DNA of 64,000 bases from an uncultured Clostridium sp. GTDB lineage: Bacteria > Bacillota > Clostridia > TANB77 > CAG-508. The notes beneath the pieces were generated by a model. The model made no database searches and was not told the origin of the DNA. It worked only from the letters and a program-made list of their open reading frames with translations. The stretch is taken from the NCBI GenBank assembly GCA_900553945.1, contig USFR01000003.1:100559-164558 (forward strand), in the 5' to 3' direction. This document shows, piece by piece, positions 18,401 through 27,718 of this stretch (positions are counted from its first letter, which is position 1; every line of letters starts with the position of its first letter). The translations under genes were made by a program, and so were the position numbers.

Positions 18401-18611
18401 TACAGGAGGAATATATGCGAGCATGAATTGGTATTATGAGAAATTAGATGTTGCACAATTAAATTCGGGTGAAATTTGGGTAGCACAGTATACTTCAAAT
18501 CCAAAAACTGACTACAAATATAGATATAATATATGGCAATATACTAGCGAAGGAAGTATAAATGGTATATTGGGAAATGTTGATATAGATATTTGCTATA
18601 AAGTATATTAA
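15465..18611 (+). CDS. Secreted ricin-type lectin repeat protein with C-terminal GH25 muramidase
   Basis: 1048-aa exported protein. A signal peptide (about 1-30) and a charged Asn/Glu-rich linker (about 30-105) lead into about five ricin-B lectin domains (roughly 107-845). Units are marked by YYIVSKCNGLYLDI, NGTVAQQWIL and YEGNGTKAQKFKF. The last 200 residues form a GH25 lysozyme domain: GIDVSIWNGIINWKKVK, YPIFIDTEWSG, a NIWQYTS block and a final VDIDICY. Some repeats are nearly identical in DNA about 456 bases apart. Lying inside the glycan locus, it may bind or remodel that glycan/peptidoglycan. Confidence 0.85.
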   Translation: MMKKLKKVLIFLMFIQIIFVGITANIVFGKSEIKNEMTNDIARNELENQMTNDVLENESENATKLKDVNVDKSTEIEVPIKNNDEVEKNLDNEKKESNDALEVQSAHISSIIEGTYIIQSALDNNKVLDVENGDTSNCTNVRIWQNRNVFQQQFEMEYNAEDDIYVIRAKCSGKVLDVANGGKTNGTNVWQYETNGTVAQQWILKDAEDGYYYIVSKCNGLYLDIEWGSTANGTNIQLYEGNGTKAQKFKFIKAPKTECEKLVSEGTYYITTALSENKAIQVANGNDENCANVNLFDKKNIECEKFKLVYNSKEKNYIISIPFSNKVIDVANGGKSNCSNAWQYESNGTVAQQWILRDAGDGYYYIVSKCNGLYLDIEWGSTVNGANIQLYEGNGTKAQKFKFEKTDGLNSYKTINDGKYYIHTIINNKTLNGSDSLIIGDTTNFVNVNQRFNITYNGNGYYKVMSLKSGKYLSAKQCSYENGAKIVFEEKNSSTRQDWIIEKNGEEYNIKSRYNGLVFDIPSGNATNGVGLQLYESNNTKAQKFNFEQINDQSKKILEDGVYTISTALDWQKVLDVSGGSYDNCANVQIWGNGLVQQQKFQVTYNSDGMYYEIICANSGKVLDVAYGGKTNGSNVWQYESNGTVAQQWILQDAGDGYFYIMSKGSLLYLDVAGGNRDNGANIQIYEGNGTNAQKFRFTEVRMLNDNLYNVALKNNLDKHFDIRGGSIEENTALQVWQKEDVNQQRFEVKYIDNKYCKIVAKHSDMALTAVDGKVVQVPYQDLKNQQWSIETAGNGFYKVRLKNSNQCMTISRNSSNNGTEICLSNNSNASSQAFKFINIIERKGIDVSIWNGIINWKKVKETRNVDFTIIRAAYRGYRTGKIVTDLTFKQNYDGAKENGIDVGLYFFSQAVTPEEAVEEANYVLDLIKKYNVDVKYPIFIDTEWSGADNKDGRADNLDVNTRTKVCNAFVRTINNAGYTGGIYASMNWYYEKLDVAQLNSGEIWVAQYTSNPKTDYKYRYNIWQYTSEGSINGILGNVDIDICYKVY

Positions 18612-18627
18612 TCATTAATATGACAAG

Positions 18628-18659
18628 ATTTAGAGAAGAATTTTAATTCTTCTCTAAAT
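18628..18659 (+). other. Strong hairpin after the lectin/GH25 gene, no T-run
   Basis: ATTTAGAGAAGAATT and AATTCTTCTCTAAAT form a perfect 15-bp stem with a TT centre. It lacks a T tract, so it is more likely an RNA-stabilising or processing element, or a weak terminator, within the operon. Confidence 0.55.
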
Positions 18660-18693
18660 TATACTGATATTTCAGGAAGGAATAGGATAAAGT

Positions 18694-19713
18694 ATGGAAA
18701 AGTTAGTTAGTGTTATAGTTCCAGTTTATAATAATGAAAAAACTGTTGGAAAGACTATTGATTCAATATGTAATCAAACATATAAGAATTTAGAGGTATT
18801 GCTTGTTAATGATGGTTCAACTGATAATACATTAGGAGTATTAAAAGAATATCAAGAAAAGGATTCGCGTATAAAAGTCCTTTCTCAAAATAATTCTGGA
18901 CCTGGTGAAGCTAGAAATCATGGATTAAGAGAAATGCAAGGTGATTTGGTAACTTTTGTTGATGCTGATGATATAATTGGCAAAGAAATTATTGAAAAAT
19001 TAGTAAAGGCCCAAGAACAAGAAAATGCTGATGTTGTAAGATATAATTTTTATTATAGTACTGAAGAGAATTTGAAAGAACAAAGAGGAAATTTATTAAA
19101 TTTAAATAATTGTAAATTTGAAGTTGATGAAATTAGTGAAAAGATAGTGCCAATTTTTATAAAAAATGAATTGTGCAGTTTTGTGCCATTATTACTTATA
19201 AGAAAATCTGTAGTTCAAGATATAAAATTTGATACAAACACTAAATATATGGAAGATACTTTATTTTATATTGATTTATTATATAAAATTAAAAGTATTT
19301 ATTTTATAGATGAGGCGGAATATTTTTACTATTATACTCCTCAGAAAAATCAAGATAATCTTAAGTTCGTATTGAATTATATAAAAAGCTTAAATTATGT
19401 TTATGGTGAATTAGCTAAAAAATTAGAAAAAAATGAAGATGAAAAAAGTTCAAAATGTGTTTGTTTAAATTTAAAGTGGCTTAATACAATAGTTGATTAT
19501 ATAACGATTATTCTTAGAGTTGAGCCTAAAATGTCTTTTGAGGAATGGAAAAATATTGTTAAAGAGTTGAATTATAACAATGAATATGATTTTGAATTAT
19601 TGCATGTAACAAAATATAATGAAATAGCTATAAAATTATTAGCTAAAGAAAAGTATAGAACTTTATATAATTTTACGACGTTTAGAAATTTTTTGAAAAA
19701 AGTTATAGGATAG
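18694..19713 (+). CDS. Glycosyltransferase family 2
   Basis: GT-A glycosyltransferase with SVIVPVYNNEKTVGKTIDSI, VNDGSTDNT and the metal-binding FVDADDIIGKEI at residues 5-100. The C-terminal 200 residues are variable acceptor-specific sequence. It is 339 aa, cytoplasmic, without membrane helices. It probably adds one sugar of the repeat unit; donor and acceptor cannot be told. The next GT2 gene follows after nine bases. Confidence 0.88.
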   Translation: MEKLVSVIVPVYNNEKTVGKTIDSICNQTYKNLEVLLVNDGSTDNTLGVLKEYQEKDSRIKVLSQNNSGPGEARNHGLREMQGDLVTFVDADDIIGKEIIEKLVKAQEQENADVVRYNFYYSTEENLKEQRGNLLNLNNCKFEVDEISEKIVPIFIKNELCSFVPLLLIRKSVVQDIKFDTNTKYMEDTLFYIDLLYKIKSIYFIDEAEYFYYYTPQKNQDNLKFVLNYIKSLNYVYGELAKKLEKNEDEKSSKCVCLNLKWLNTIVDYITIILRVEPKMSFEEWKNIVKELNYNNEYDFELLHVTKYNEIAIKLLAKEKYRTLYNFTTFRNFLKKVIG

Positions 19714-19722
19714 GAGGCTTAT

Positions 19723-20580
19723 ATGGTAACAATTTTTACTCCAACATTTAATAGAAAAAAAGAAATGACTGTTTTATATGAATCTTTACTTAGTCAAACA
19801 GATAAAGATTTTGAATGGGTTGTTGTAGATGATGGTTCTGCCGATGGAACTGAAGAATTGATGGCTGAATTTAAAAATAAAAAAGAGATAAATATTACAT
19901 ATTATAAGCAAGAAAATAGTGGAAAAAGTATGGCGCATAATAAAGGTGTTGAACTAGCTAAGGGTGAGGTTTTCATATGTGTTGATTCGGATGATTATTT
20001 AAAGGAAAATGCAGTAAAAAAGATTAAAGAGTATTATGAGAAAATAAAGCAAAATTCAGAATGTTGCGGATTAGGATTTTTAGCGTATGATATAGCCGAA
20101 AAAAAATTGATTGGTACAGCTTTTCCTGAAGATGAAATGATTGAGACTTATTATAATATTTATAAAAAATGCTCAGTAAGTGGAGATAAGGCTTTAGTTT
20201 TTAAGACTGATGTGATAAAGCAATATATGTTTCCTAGAATTGAAGGAGAAAAATTTGTTCCTGAAAATTTAGTATATAATAGAATTTCAAAAAGATACAA
20301 AATGTTATGGATTAATACAGAAATATTATATAAACAATATATGCAAGGTGGGTATAGTGATAATTATTTTAATTTGGCTAAGAAGAATCCAAAGGCTAAT
20401 GTTATATTGTATAAGGAATTATATGATTTTGATAAAAGTTTATATAATGTTGCTGCATATGATATGTTTTGTATGTTTTCTAAAATGAATTTTTTACAGA
20501 CAATAAAGGGACATCCTTCTACATTTAAGGCAATAATTATGTATTTTCCTAGTTGGTTAAAATATTTGCAAAAAAAATAG
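19723..20580 (+). CDS. Glycosyltransferase family 2
   Basis: 285-aa GT-A enzyme beginning MVTIFTPTFNRKKEM, with VVDDGSADGTEEL and the acidic metal site CVDSDDYLKENA. The length and C-terminal region ending in PSWLKYLQKK resemble short capsular GT2 enzymes. TAGGAGG precedes the ATG. Specific linkage unknown. Confidence 0.88.
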   Translation: MVTIFTPTFNRKKEMTVLYESLLSQTDKDFEWVVVDDGSADGTEELMAEFKNKKEINITYYKQENSGKSMAHNKGVELAKGEVFICVDSDDYLKENAVKKIKEYYEKIKQNSECCGLGFLAYDIAEKKLIGTAFPEDEMIETYYNIYKKCSVSGDKALVFKTDVIKQYMFPRIEGEKFVPENLVYNRISKRYKMLWINTEILYKQYMQGGYSDNYFNLAKKNPKANVILYKELYDFDKSLYNVAAYDMFCMFSKMNFLQTIKGHPSTFKAIIMYFPSWLKYLQKK

Positions 20581-20590
20581 TTAATAGAAA

Positions 20591-20619
20591 TTGTAAAAAA
20601 TATTTTAATGTGATAGAAT
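20591..20619 (+). promoter_or_regulatory. Internal promoter candidate before wzx-like gene
   Basis: TTGTAA (20591-20596) and TAGAAT (20614-20619) are separated by 17 bases in the 80-base gap before the flippase. Confidence 0.4.
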
Positions 20620-20660
20620 TACGAACGAATTTTAAATTAGATTTTATGAAGGGATAATTA

Positions 20661-22139
20661 ATGGAAAAGAAAAGCGTTTCAAAAAATTATTTATATAATA
20701 TGGCTTATCAGATATTGGCAATATTATTACCTTTAATAACAACTCCATACTTATCTAGAGTTTTAGGAGCTGAATCAATTGGTATATATAGTTACACATA
20801 TTCAATTGCAACCTATTTTGTTTTGTTTGGAACATTGGGTGTTGCTTTGTATGGTCAAAGAGAAATTGCTTATGTGCAAGATAATTCTAAGAAAAGGAGC
20901 ATTGTTTTTTGGGAAATATTTTTATTAAAATGTTTTACAATGATGATTTCGATGCTTATATATTATTTTTCTTTTTGCATGAATGGCCAATATAAAATAT
21001 ATTTTAGAATACTGTTAATAGAGTTGATAACTCAAACAATAGATATAATATGGTTTTTTAGAGGAATTGAAGAGTTTAAGAAAACAGTTATTAGAAATTT
21101 AATTGTTAAAGCAATATTTTTTGTTTCTATTTTTGTATTTATAAAAAGTGCAAATGACTTAATTAAATATGTTTTCATTGTTACACTAGCTAATTTGATA
21201 GGAAACTTTACATTATGGGCTTATATTCCTAAATATATTGAAAAAATTAGTTTTAAAGATTTACATATTTTTAGACATTTTAAATCTGTAATATTATTAT
21301 TTATTCCGCAAATTGCTGTTCAAATTTATACAATGCTTGACAAAACAATGATTGGTTATCTGGTTGCTGATAAATCAGAAACTGGATATTATGAACAGGC
21401 TCAGAAGATAATTAATATTCTAACGACTTTGATAACTTCTTTGGGTGTTGTTATGGTTCCAAGAATGGCATCTACATTTGCCAAAGGAGATAAGGAACAG
21501 TTAAAAAAATATATGTATAATTCATTTAGATTTGTATTCTTTTTGGCTTTTCCAATTGTGGTTGGATTAATAATTGTTGCGGATAAATTTGTTCCGTTGT
21601 TTTTTGGAGAAGGATATGATAGAGTTATTATATTAATGAGAATAATTGCTCCGGTTGTGTTGTTTGTTGGAATGAGCAATATATTAGGAACTCAATATTT
21701 ATTACCAGTAAAAAAACAGAAGGAATATACAATTTCTGTTGTTATTGGTGCGTTATTGAATTTTGCAACAAATTTATTATTAATTCCATCTCAATTAGCT
21801 GTTGGAGCTTCAATTACAACAATTATGGCTGAGGCTACAGTTGTTGCAATTCAATTTTTCTTTATTAGAAAAGAATTTAATATATTAGAAATTTTAAAAT
21901 TATCTATAAAAAATATTATTGCTGTTTCAATAATGGCATTATGTATTGTATGGCTTGGCTTTTTGAATATTAATCCTGTTATTTGTATGGGATTGCAAAT
22001 TATTATAGGAGCTATTGCATATGGCATTAGTTTGTTAGTAATGAAAGATGAATTTTTAAGATTGATTTTTGAAAAATTACAAAATAAGATAAAATTTTTA
22101 TCAAAAATATATAATTTAGTTTGGAAAGAGGATATGTAA
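20661..22139 (+). CDS. Wzx-type polysaccharide flippase
   Basis: 492-aa protein of the MOP/MATE superfamily, polysaccharide-transport branch, with about 12-14 hydrophobic helices. The N-terminal block ending ITTPYLSRVLGAESIGIYSY is the family hallmark. It should flip undecaprenyl-linked oligosaccharide repeat units outward for polymerisation. It lies upstream of two GT4 enzymes and the Wzy-like fusion, as expected for a Wzx/Wzy pathway. Confidence 0.9.
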   Translation: MEKKSVSKNYLYNMAYQILAILLPLITTPYLSRVLGAESIGIYSYTYSIATYFVLFGTLGVALYGQREIAYVQDNSKKRSIVFWEIFLLKCFTMMISMLIYYFSFCMNGQYKIYFRILLIELITQTIDIIWFFRGIEEFKKTVIRNLIVKAIFFVSIFVFIKSANDLIKYVFIVTLANLIGNFTLWAYIPKYIEKISFKDLHIFRHFKSVILLFIPQIAVQIYTMLDKTMIGYLVADKSETGYYEQAQKIINILTTLITSLGVVMVPRMASTFAKGDKEQLKKYMYNSFRFVFFLAFPIVVGLIIVADKFVPLFFGEGYDRVIILMRIIAPVVLFVGMSNILGTQYLLPVKKQKEYTISVVIGALLNFATNLLLIPSQLAVGASITTIMAEATVVAIQFFFIRKEFNILEILKLSIKNIIAVSIMALCIVWLGFLNINPVICMGLQIIIGAIAYGISLLVMKDEFLRLIFEKLQNKIKFLSKIYNLVWKEDM

Positions 22140-22144
22140 GTAGC

Positions 22145-23284
22145 ATGAGTCAAAAAAGAAAAATTGTTATTTTAATGTTACATTTACAACATGGCGGAAT
22201 AGAAAGACAGACAATATTATTTGCTAATCAGTTGGTGAATAAATATGATGTAGAGATAATTTCTGTTTATAGTATGAAAAAAGAGCCAGCATATGAAGTT
22301 GATAGTAGAATAAAAATTAAGTATTTGATAGATGATGCACCAAATAAAAAAGAATTTTTAGATGCGGTAAAACATTTTAAAGTAATGTTAATTTTAAAAG
22401 AAGGTATGAAATCTAAAAAAATTTTAAAATTAAAACACGATTTGATGGTGGAAGAAATTAAAAATCTTGATTGTGATTTTGTCCTTTCTACTAGAATTGA
22501 ATATGCTGAAATGTTATCTGAGTATGCTCCTGCAGGAATAATTACTATGACACAAGAACATCTACATGATGATTCTGAAAAGTATGTTGCAAGGCTAAAA
22601 AATGCTATAAGGAATTTAGATTATCTAGTTGCGCTTGGCCCTGGATCAAGAGAGAATTACGAGAAATGGTTTTCAGATAACAAGAAAATTAAAATTGTAG
22701 AAATACCTAATATACTAGAAAAAAATTCAGATAGTATTTCTACTTTAAGTGGACATACTTTAGTGTCAACAGGAAGAATGCATCCAGTAAAAGGTTTTGA
22801 TGATTTATTAAAAGTAGTAAAAAAAGTTAGTGAAAAGTTTCCTGATGTGAAGTTAAATCTTATTGGCGGTGGAGAAGAGTATGATACTCTTAAGGAACAA
22901 GCAAAAGAAATGAAAATAGATGATATTGTAAATATGCCGGGAATGGTTAGTGGAGAAGAAGTTAATAAATATATGATAAAATCAGATATATATGTTATGA
23001 CTTCACATACAGAATGTTTTCCAATGGTATTATTAGAAGCATCTGCCTGTGGTTTGCCACTTGTCGCATTTGATGTACCAGTTGGACCTAAGGCTTTAAT
23101 TAAAGAAGGATATAATGGGTACTTGATTAAAGATAGAGATATAGATAAAATGGCTGATAGAATTATCAATTTATTTGAAAATCAAGAAAAAATGAAAGAA
23201 TTAGGAAAAAATGCAAAAGAAAATGTAAATCAATATTTACCAGACAATGTTATGAAGAAATGGTATGGTATTTTTGATAAATAA
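22145..23284 (+). CDS. Glycosyltransferase family 4
   Basis: GT-B fold retaining glycosyltransferase. The N-terminal Rossmann half begins VILMLHLQHGGIERQT. The C-terminal donor site includes VSTGRMHPVKGFDDLL and the E-x7-E region SHTECFPMVLLEASACGLP. A TTG at 22121 inside the wzx gene is in frame, but the ATG at 22145, five bases after the wzx stop, is more plausible although its AAAGAGG site is 13 bases away. 379 aa. Confidence 0.88.
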   Translation: MSQKRKIVILMLHLQHGGIERQTILFANQLVNKYDVEIISVYSMKKEPAYEVDSRIKIKYLIDDAPNKKEFLDAVKHFKVMLILKEGMKSKKILKLKHDLMVEEIKNLDCDFVLSTRIEYAEMLSEYAPAGIITMTQEHLHDDSEKYVARLKNAIRNLDYLVALGPGSRENYEKWFSDNKKIKIVEIPNILEKNSDSISTLSGHTLVSTGRMHPVKGFDDLLKVVKKVSEKFPDVKLNLIGGGEEYDTLKEQAKEMKIDDIVNMPGMVSGEEVNKYMIKSDIYVMTSHTECFPMVLLEASACGLPLVAFDVPVGPKALIKEGYNGYLIKDRDIDKMADRIINLFENQEKMKELGKNAKENVNQYLPDNVMKKWYGIFDK

Positions 23285-23304
23285 ATATAAGGATAGGAGA
23301 AATA

Positions 23305-24381
23305 GTGAAAAAATTACTTTTTTTGGGATATACCTTGGAAATGGGAGGCGCTGAAAAAGTGCTTATAGATTATCTTAAGGTATTAAAAGACAAGTATGAA
23401 ATTGATTTGGTACTGTTTAATAAAAAAGGAGAACTCGTTTCTGAAATTCCAGAAAATGTTGGCGTATATGAGTTGAGAAAAAATAATTTTCAGTATGCTT
23501 TATTTAGATATGTTCCTTTTTTTAGAAAAAGAAAAATTAATAGTATTGCAAATCAAAAAGAATATGATGTAGCAATTGGATTTTTTGAAGGAAGAAGTGC
23601 AACTTGGGTAGCTGATATAAAGAAAAAAATAAAAAGAATTGCATGGATTCATAATGATGTTTGCAAATTTGATATAGGAATACCTGAAAAAGAAATATTG
23701 GATTCATATAATAAAATGGATATGGTTGTTACTGTATCTGAAAAGGCAAAGGAAAACTTTTGTAAGAAATATAATATTTCTAAGGAGAAAGTTGAGGTTT
23801 TGTATAATTTTATTGATGAAAAATCAATATTAGATAAATCAAGAGTTCAAGTAGAGAAAAACAATGTTTTTACATTTGTTAATGTTGGAAAAATGAGACC
23901 TCAAAAAAGGCAAGACAGGTTAATACATATCGCTAAAAAGTTGAAGGATGATGGATATGATTTTAAAATACAGATAATAGGAAATGGACCCGAAGAAGAT
24001 AAAATTAAAGGGTTGATTGATGAATTAGATGTATCAGATAAAATAGAATTATTAGGTTTAAAAACTAATCCATATCCCTATATAAAGAATGCAGATTGTT
24101 TTGTTTTGTCAAGTGAATTTGAAGGATTTGGTATTGCAGTAAAAGAGGCTTTAATTTTAGGACAACTAGTTATTTCCACAAAGGTAACGGGTGTTGAGGA
24201 AATGCTAGAAACACCTAAATATGGCTTGATTACAGAAAACTCAACAGAAGCACTTTATCAGAAAATGAAAAAAGTGTTATCTGGAGAAATAGATGTTGAA
24301 GTAATAAAAAATAATTTGAAAGATTATGATTCTGGAAATAATCAAGTAATTGAGAAATTAATACGTATAATAGAAGGGTAG
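23305..24381 (+). CDS. Glycosyltransferase family 4
   Basis: 358-aa GT-B enzyme with LGYTLEMGGAEKVLIDYL at the N-terminus, NVGKMRPQKRQDRLI at the start of the second domain and SSEFEGFGIAVKEALILG as the E-x7-E donor site. It starts with GTG at 23305 after TAGGAG. It is a neighbour and likely functional partner of the preceding GT4, with only four bases to the next gene. Confidence 0.88.
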   Translation: MKKLLFLGYTLEMGGAEKVLIDYLKVLKDKYEIDLVLFNKKGELVSEIPENVGVYELRKNNFQYALFRYVPFFRKRKINSIANQKEYDVAIGFFEGRSATWVADIKKKIKRIAWIHNDVCKFDIGIPEKEILDSYNKMDMVVTVSEKAKENFCKKYNISKEKVEVLYNFIDEKSILDKSRVQVEKNNVFTFVNVGKMRPQKRQDRLIHIAKKLKDDGYDFKIQIIGNGPEEDKIKGLIDELDVSDKIELLGLKTNPYPYIKNADCFVLSSEFEGFGIAVKEALILGQLVISTKVTGVEEMLETPKYGLITENSTEALYQKMKKVLSGEIDVEVIKNNLKDYDSGNNQVIEKLIRIIEG

Positions 24382-24385
24382 AGAA

Positions 24386-26572
24386 ATGGAAAAAATAAAA
24401 AAATTTTTAAGAATTGAAAATATTACAAAAATTGTATTATGCTATGTGTTGTTACAGCCAATTTTAGATATATTATCTTTTTTGAATATTAGAGGATATA
24501 TTCCGGGAATATCAACAATTGTTAAGCCGTTATTTGTTTTTGGAATAGGCATATATATTTATTTTACAGATAAAAAAAGCAGAAAAAAATATACATGGGC
24601 TTATATATTGTTTGCAATATTGATGGTTATACATAGTTTGGTTTTAAAAGATTTAATGATTGAAAATTCAGTTATTTTACATGAAATTAGATTTATGATT
24701 AATTTTGCATACATGCTAGTTTTATTCATGGTTTTTGAGTTCTTATATAGAAATAACGAAGATAAAGATAAATTTATAAAAAATCTTAAAAAGACTGTAG
24801 TAGTAACATTTTTAATTTATTGTTCTACTGTAATTATTGCTGTTCTTACAGGAACATCTGCAAAAACATATGAATATGCAGATGCTTCAAAATCTGGATT
24901 TAAGGGATGGTTAGATTCTGGACAAATTTTTGGGCATGCAATGTGTATAGTATTTCCATTTTTAATTCACTATTTATTTCATCTTGAAGATAATAATAAA
25001 GTATTAAAAATATTAAGTAAAATTGCAATTATATTACCAGTGATTGTACTTGCTATAATAGGTACAAAGGTTACTTATTTACTTGATATTGCTATATTAG
25101 GTTCACATGTTGTTATTGATTTTATAGTGGCTATAAGAGATAAAAAGAAAATGTATTTTGTTGAATCTGCTTTTTGTTTGATTTGCTTAATAGCTGTTAT
25201 TGGTGCGTATCCATATACACCTGTAAAAAAGAATACAGATATAAATAATGCTGTTTTAGCTGTTGATATGTCACAAAATCAAGAAGGCTCTGAGACTAAC
25301 AGAGAAGATTTAGATAAAATGAAAAATAATATGGATTCTAATAGTAATGATACATCTTGGTGGCAGGCTAAAAGAGTAAAAAGATTATCTAGATATTATG
25401 AATGTGATGTTAGAGCATCAGAAAAACTTGAAAAAGCATATGCTTCCGGAAGTTTGCATCCAAGTGACATGAGAAACAGACAATTAATTTATAATTCAGA
25501 AAAATATAAACATGCAGATATACAATATAAATTATTTGGAATAGGTTATTTAAATCAAAGTAATTTCTTATCATTGGAAAGAGATTCTTTAATGTTATTA
25601 TTCTCTTTTGGAATAATAGGTTTAATTACAATTTTATTAAAACCTATTTTAATATGGTTAAAAGCATTGTTAAATATTTTGAGAAATTTGAAAAAGGTTT
25701 CTCCGGAAACATTGTATTTATTTGAAGGATTTTCATTATTCTTCTGCATAAGTGTATATGCGGGTTATACATTTATATATACTAATTTCTCAATTTACTT
25801 AGTTATTATAGGAATTTTGTTAATGAATTCAATTAAACAGAATTCAGATAATCCTTTTGCAAAATATTTTGATAAAATATTTAATAAGGGTAGAAAAAGC
25901 TTTTACGAAGATTTAGAAAAAAATATAAAAGATGATAAAAAAGAGTTTATTATAACTGCTAATCCGGAAACTATAATGACTTCTGAAAAAAATGAAGAAT
26001 TAAGAAATGCTTATTTAGATAATGATACAGTTGTTATTCCAGATGGAGTTGGAATAATAAAGGGCGCTAAAATAATGGGATATGATATTTCTGAAACGGT
26101 TTTAGGAGTGGATGTAGCCTGTAAATTATTAGAATTAGCAGATAAATATGAAAAGAAAGTATTTTTATTTGGAGCTAAAAAAGAAGTTTTAGAAAAAATG
26201 CAAGAAGTATTAAAAGAAAAATATCCTAAAGCTGAATTAGTTGGAACAGTTGATGGATATGTTGATGATAGACAAAAAGTTTTTAATGATATTAAAGAAC
26301 TTAAACCAGATATTGTATTAGTAGCACTTGGAATACCAGCACAAGAAAAATTAATATATGATAATTTGAATGATTTTGATAAAGGAATTTTTGTTGGTGT
26401 TGGTGGAAGTTTTGATGTTATTAGTGGTATGAAAAAACGTGCACCAAAGATATTTATAAAATTGAAATTGGAATGGTTATATAGAATAACAACAGAACCT
26501 AAAAGATTAAAAAGATTTTATAGAAGTAATATTAAATATTTGTTTCAAGTTAAGCAATATGAGGAAATGTAA
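24386..26572 (+). CDS. Fusion: O-antigen ligase/polymerase-like membrane domain plus WecG/TagA/CpsF glycosyltransferase
   Basis: 728-aa two-domain protein. Residues 1-485 hold about ten membrane helices and a long loop (about 290-380), in the style of Wzy/O-antigen ligase proteins. Residues 500-728 are a complete GT26 domain: ITANPETIMTS, VVIPDGVGIIKGAKIMG, GVDVACKLLE, KPDIVLVALGIPAQEK and GVGGSFDVISG. The GT26 family transfers ManNAc(A) to lipid-linked GlcNAc. With the epimerase next door this suggests ManNAc chemistry. These functions are normally separate genes; the fusion is in frame with no sign of error. Confidence 0.82.
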   Translation: MEKIKKFLRIENITKIVLCYVLLQPILDILSFLNIRGYIPGISTIVKPLFVFGIGIYIYFTDKKSRKKYTWAYILFAILMVIHSLVLKDLMIENSVILHEIRFMINFAYMLVLFMVFEFLYRNNEDKDKFIKNLKKTVVVTFLIYCSTVIIAVLTGTSAKTYEYADASKSGFKGWLDSGQIFGHAMCIVFPFLIHYLFHLEDNNKVLKILSKIAIILPVIVLAIIGTKVTYLLDIAILGSHVVIDFIVAIRDKKKMYFVESAFCLICLIAVIGAYPYTPVKKNTDINNAVLAVDMSQNQEGSETNREDLDKMKNNMDSNSNDTSWWQAKRVKRLSRYYECDVRASEKLEKAYASGSLHPSDMRNRQLIYNSEKYKHADIQYKLFGIGYLNQSNFLSLERDSLMLLFSFGIIGLITILLKPILIWLKALLNILRNLKKVSPETLYLFEGFSLFFCISVYAGYTFIYTNFSIYLVIIGILLMNSIKQNSDNPFAKYFDKIFNKGRKSFYEDLEKNIKDDKKEFIITANPETIMTSEKNEELRNAYLDNDTVVIPDGVGIIKGAKIMGYDISETVLGVDVACKLLELADKYEKKVFLFGAKKEVLEKMQEVLKEKYPKAELVGTVDGYVDDRQKVFNDIKELKPDIVLVALGIPAQEKLIYDNLNDFDKGIFVGVGGSFDVISGMKKRAPKIFIKLKLEWLYRITTEPKRLKRFYRSNIKYLFQVKQYEEM

Positions 26573-26597
26573 TGATTGTAGGTAAGGAGTTGAAGAT

Positions 26598-27704
26598 ATG
26601 ATTAAAGTAATGACTGTATTTGGAACAAGACCGGAAGCTATAAAAATGGCTCCACTTGTTAAAGAACTAAAGAGTAGAAAAGAAATTGAATGTATTGTTT
26701 GTGTTACTGCTCAACATAGACAAATGCTAGATCAAGTTTTAGAGGTTTTTGCTATAAAACCTGATTATGATTTAGATATTATGAAGCAAGGACAAACATT
26801 AAGTGATATTACAAGCAGAGTTTTATATGGATTAGAAGATGTTATAAAAAAGGTAAAACCAGATATTGTTTTAGTTCATGGAGATACAACAACAACATTT
26901 GCAGGAGCTTTGGCTGCTTACTATAATCAAGTTGATATTGGACATGTTGAAGCTGGACTTCGTACATGGAATAAATATTCTCCATATCCTGAAGAAATGA
27001 ATAGACAGATGGTAGGTGTTATGGCCGATATGCATTTTGCTCCAACTGAAAATAGTAAAAAGAGTTTATTAAAAGAAAATAAAGATGAATCTAAGATATA
27101 TGTTACAGGAAATACTGCAATTGATGCTTTGGCAACAACAGTAAAAGAAGATTATTCACATCCAATATTTGATTGGATAGGAAATGATAGAATGATTCTT
27201 CTTACTGCTCATAGAAGAGAAAATCTTGGAGAACCAATGAGAGGAATGTTCAAAGCAATAAAAAGAATTACTGATGAATTTCCTGATGTTAAAGTTGTAT
27301 ATCCAGTTCATTTAAATCCTAAAGTTAGAGATGTTGCTAATGAAATTTTTGGAGATGATGACAAAGTAAAATTAATTGATCCACTTGAAGTAATTGATTT
27401 CCATAATTTCTTGGCTAAATCATATTTAATTTTAACGGATAGTGGTGGAATACAAGAAGAAGCACCTTCTCTTGGAAAACCAGTGTTAGTTTTAAGAGAT
27501 ACAACTGAAAGACCAGAAGGAATAGATGCAGGAACATTAAAATTAGCTGGAACGGATGAAGAAACTATTTATAAGTTAACAAAAGAATTGCTTGAAAACA
27601 AAGAAGAATATGACAAGATGGCTCATAGTGCAAATCCTTATGGAGATGGTAAGGCAAGTCAAAGAATTGCAGATGCTATTATTAAAAAGTATGGAAATAA
27701 GTAA
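26598..27704 (+). CDS. wecB: UDP-N-acetylglucosamine 2-epimerase (non-hydrolysing)
   Basis: Interconverts UDP-GlcNAc and UDP-ManNAc. Family signatures are FGTRPEAIKMAPL, LVHGDTTTTFAGALAAYY, GHVEAGLRT, PYPEEMNRQ, TAHRRENLG and LTDSGGIQEEAPSLGKPVL. At 368 aa it is normal length. It directly follows the TagA-like fusion (25-base gap), giving a donor-synthesis/transferase pair. The name mnaA is used for the same enzyme in Gram-positives. Confidence 0.94.
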   Translation: MIKVMTVFGTRPEAIKMAPLVKELKSRKEIECIVCVTAQHRQMLDQVLEVFAIKPDYDLDIMKQGQTLSDITSRVLYGLEDVIKKVKPDIVLVHGDTTTTFAGALAAYYNQVDIGHVEAGLRTWNKYSPYPEEMNRQMVGVMADMHFAPTENSKKSLLKENKDESKIYVTGNTAIDALATTVKEDYSHPIFDWIGNDRMILLTAHRRENLGEPMRGMFKAIKRITDEFPDVKVVYPVHLNPKVRDVANEIFGDDDKVKLIDPLEVIDFHNFLAKSYLILTDSGGIQEEAPSLGKPVLVLRDTTERPEGIDAGTLKLAGTDEETIYKLTKELLENKEEYDKMAHSANPYGDGKASQRIADAIIKKYGNK

Positions 27705-27718
27705 AAAGGAGAAGCGCA

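Noticed and set aside
22657..23169. 170-aa minus-strand ORF
   Set aside because: Antisense shadow of the GT4 gene; Ser/Ile/Phe-rich as expected of reverse frames.
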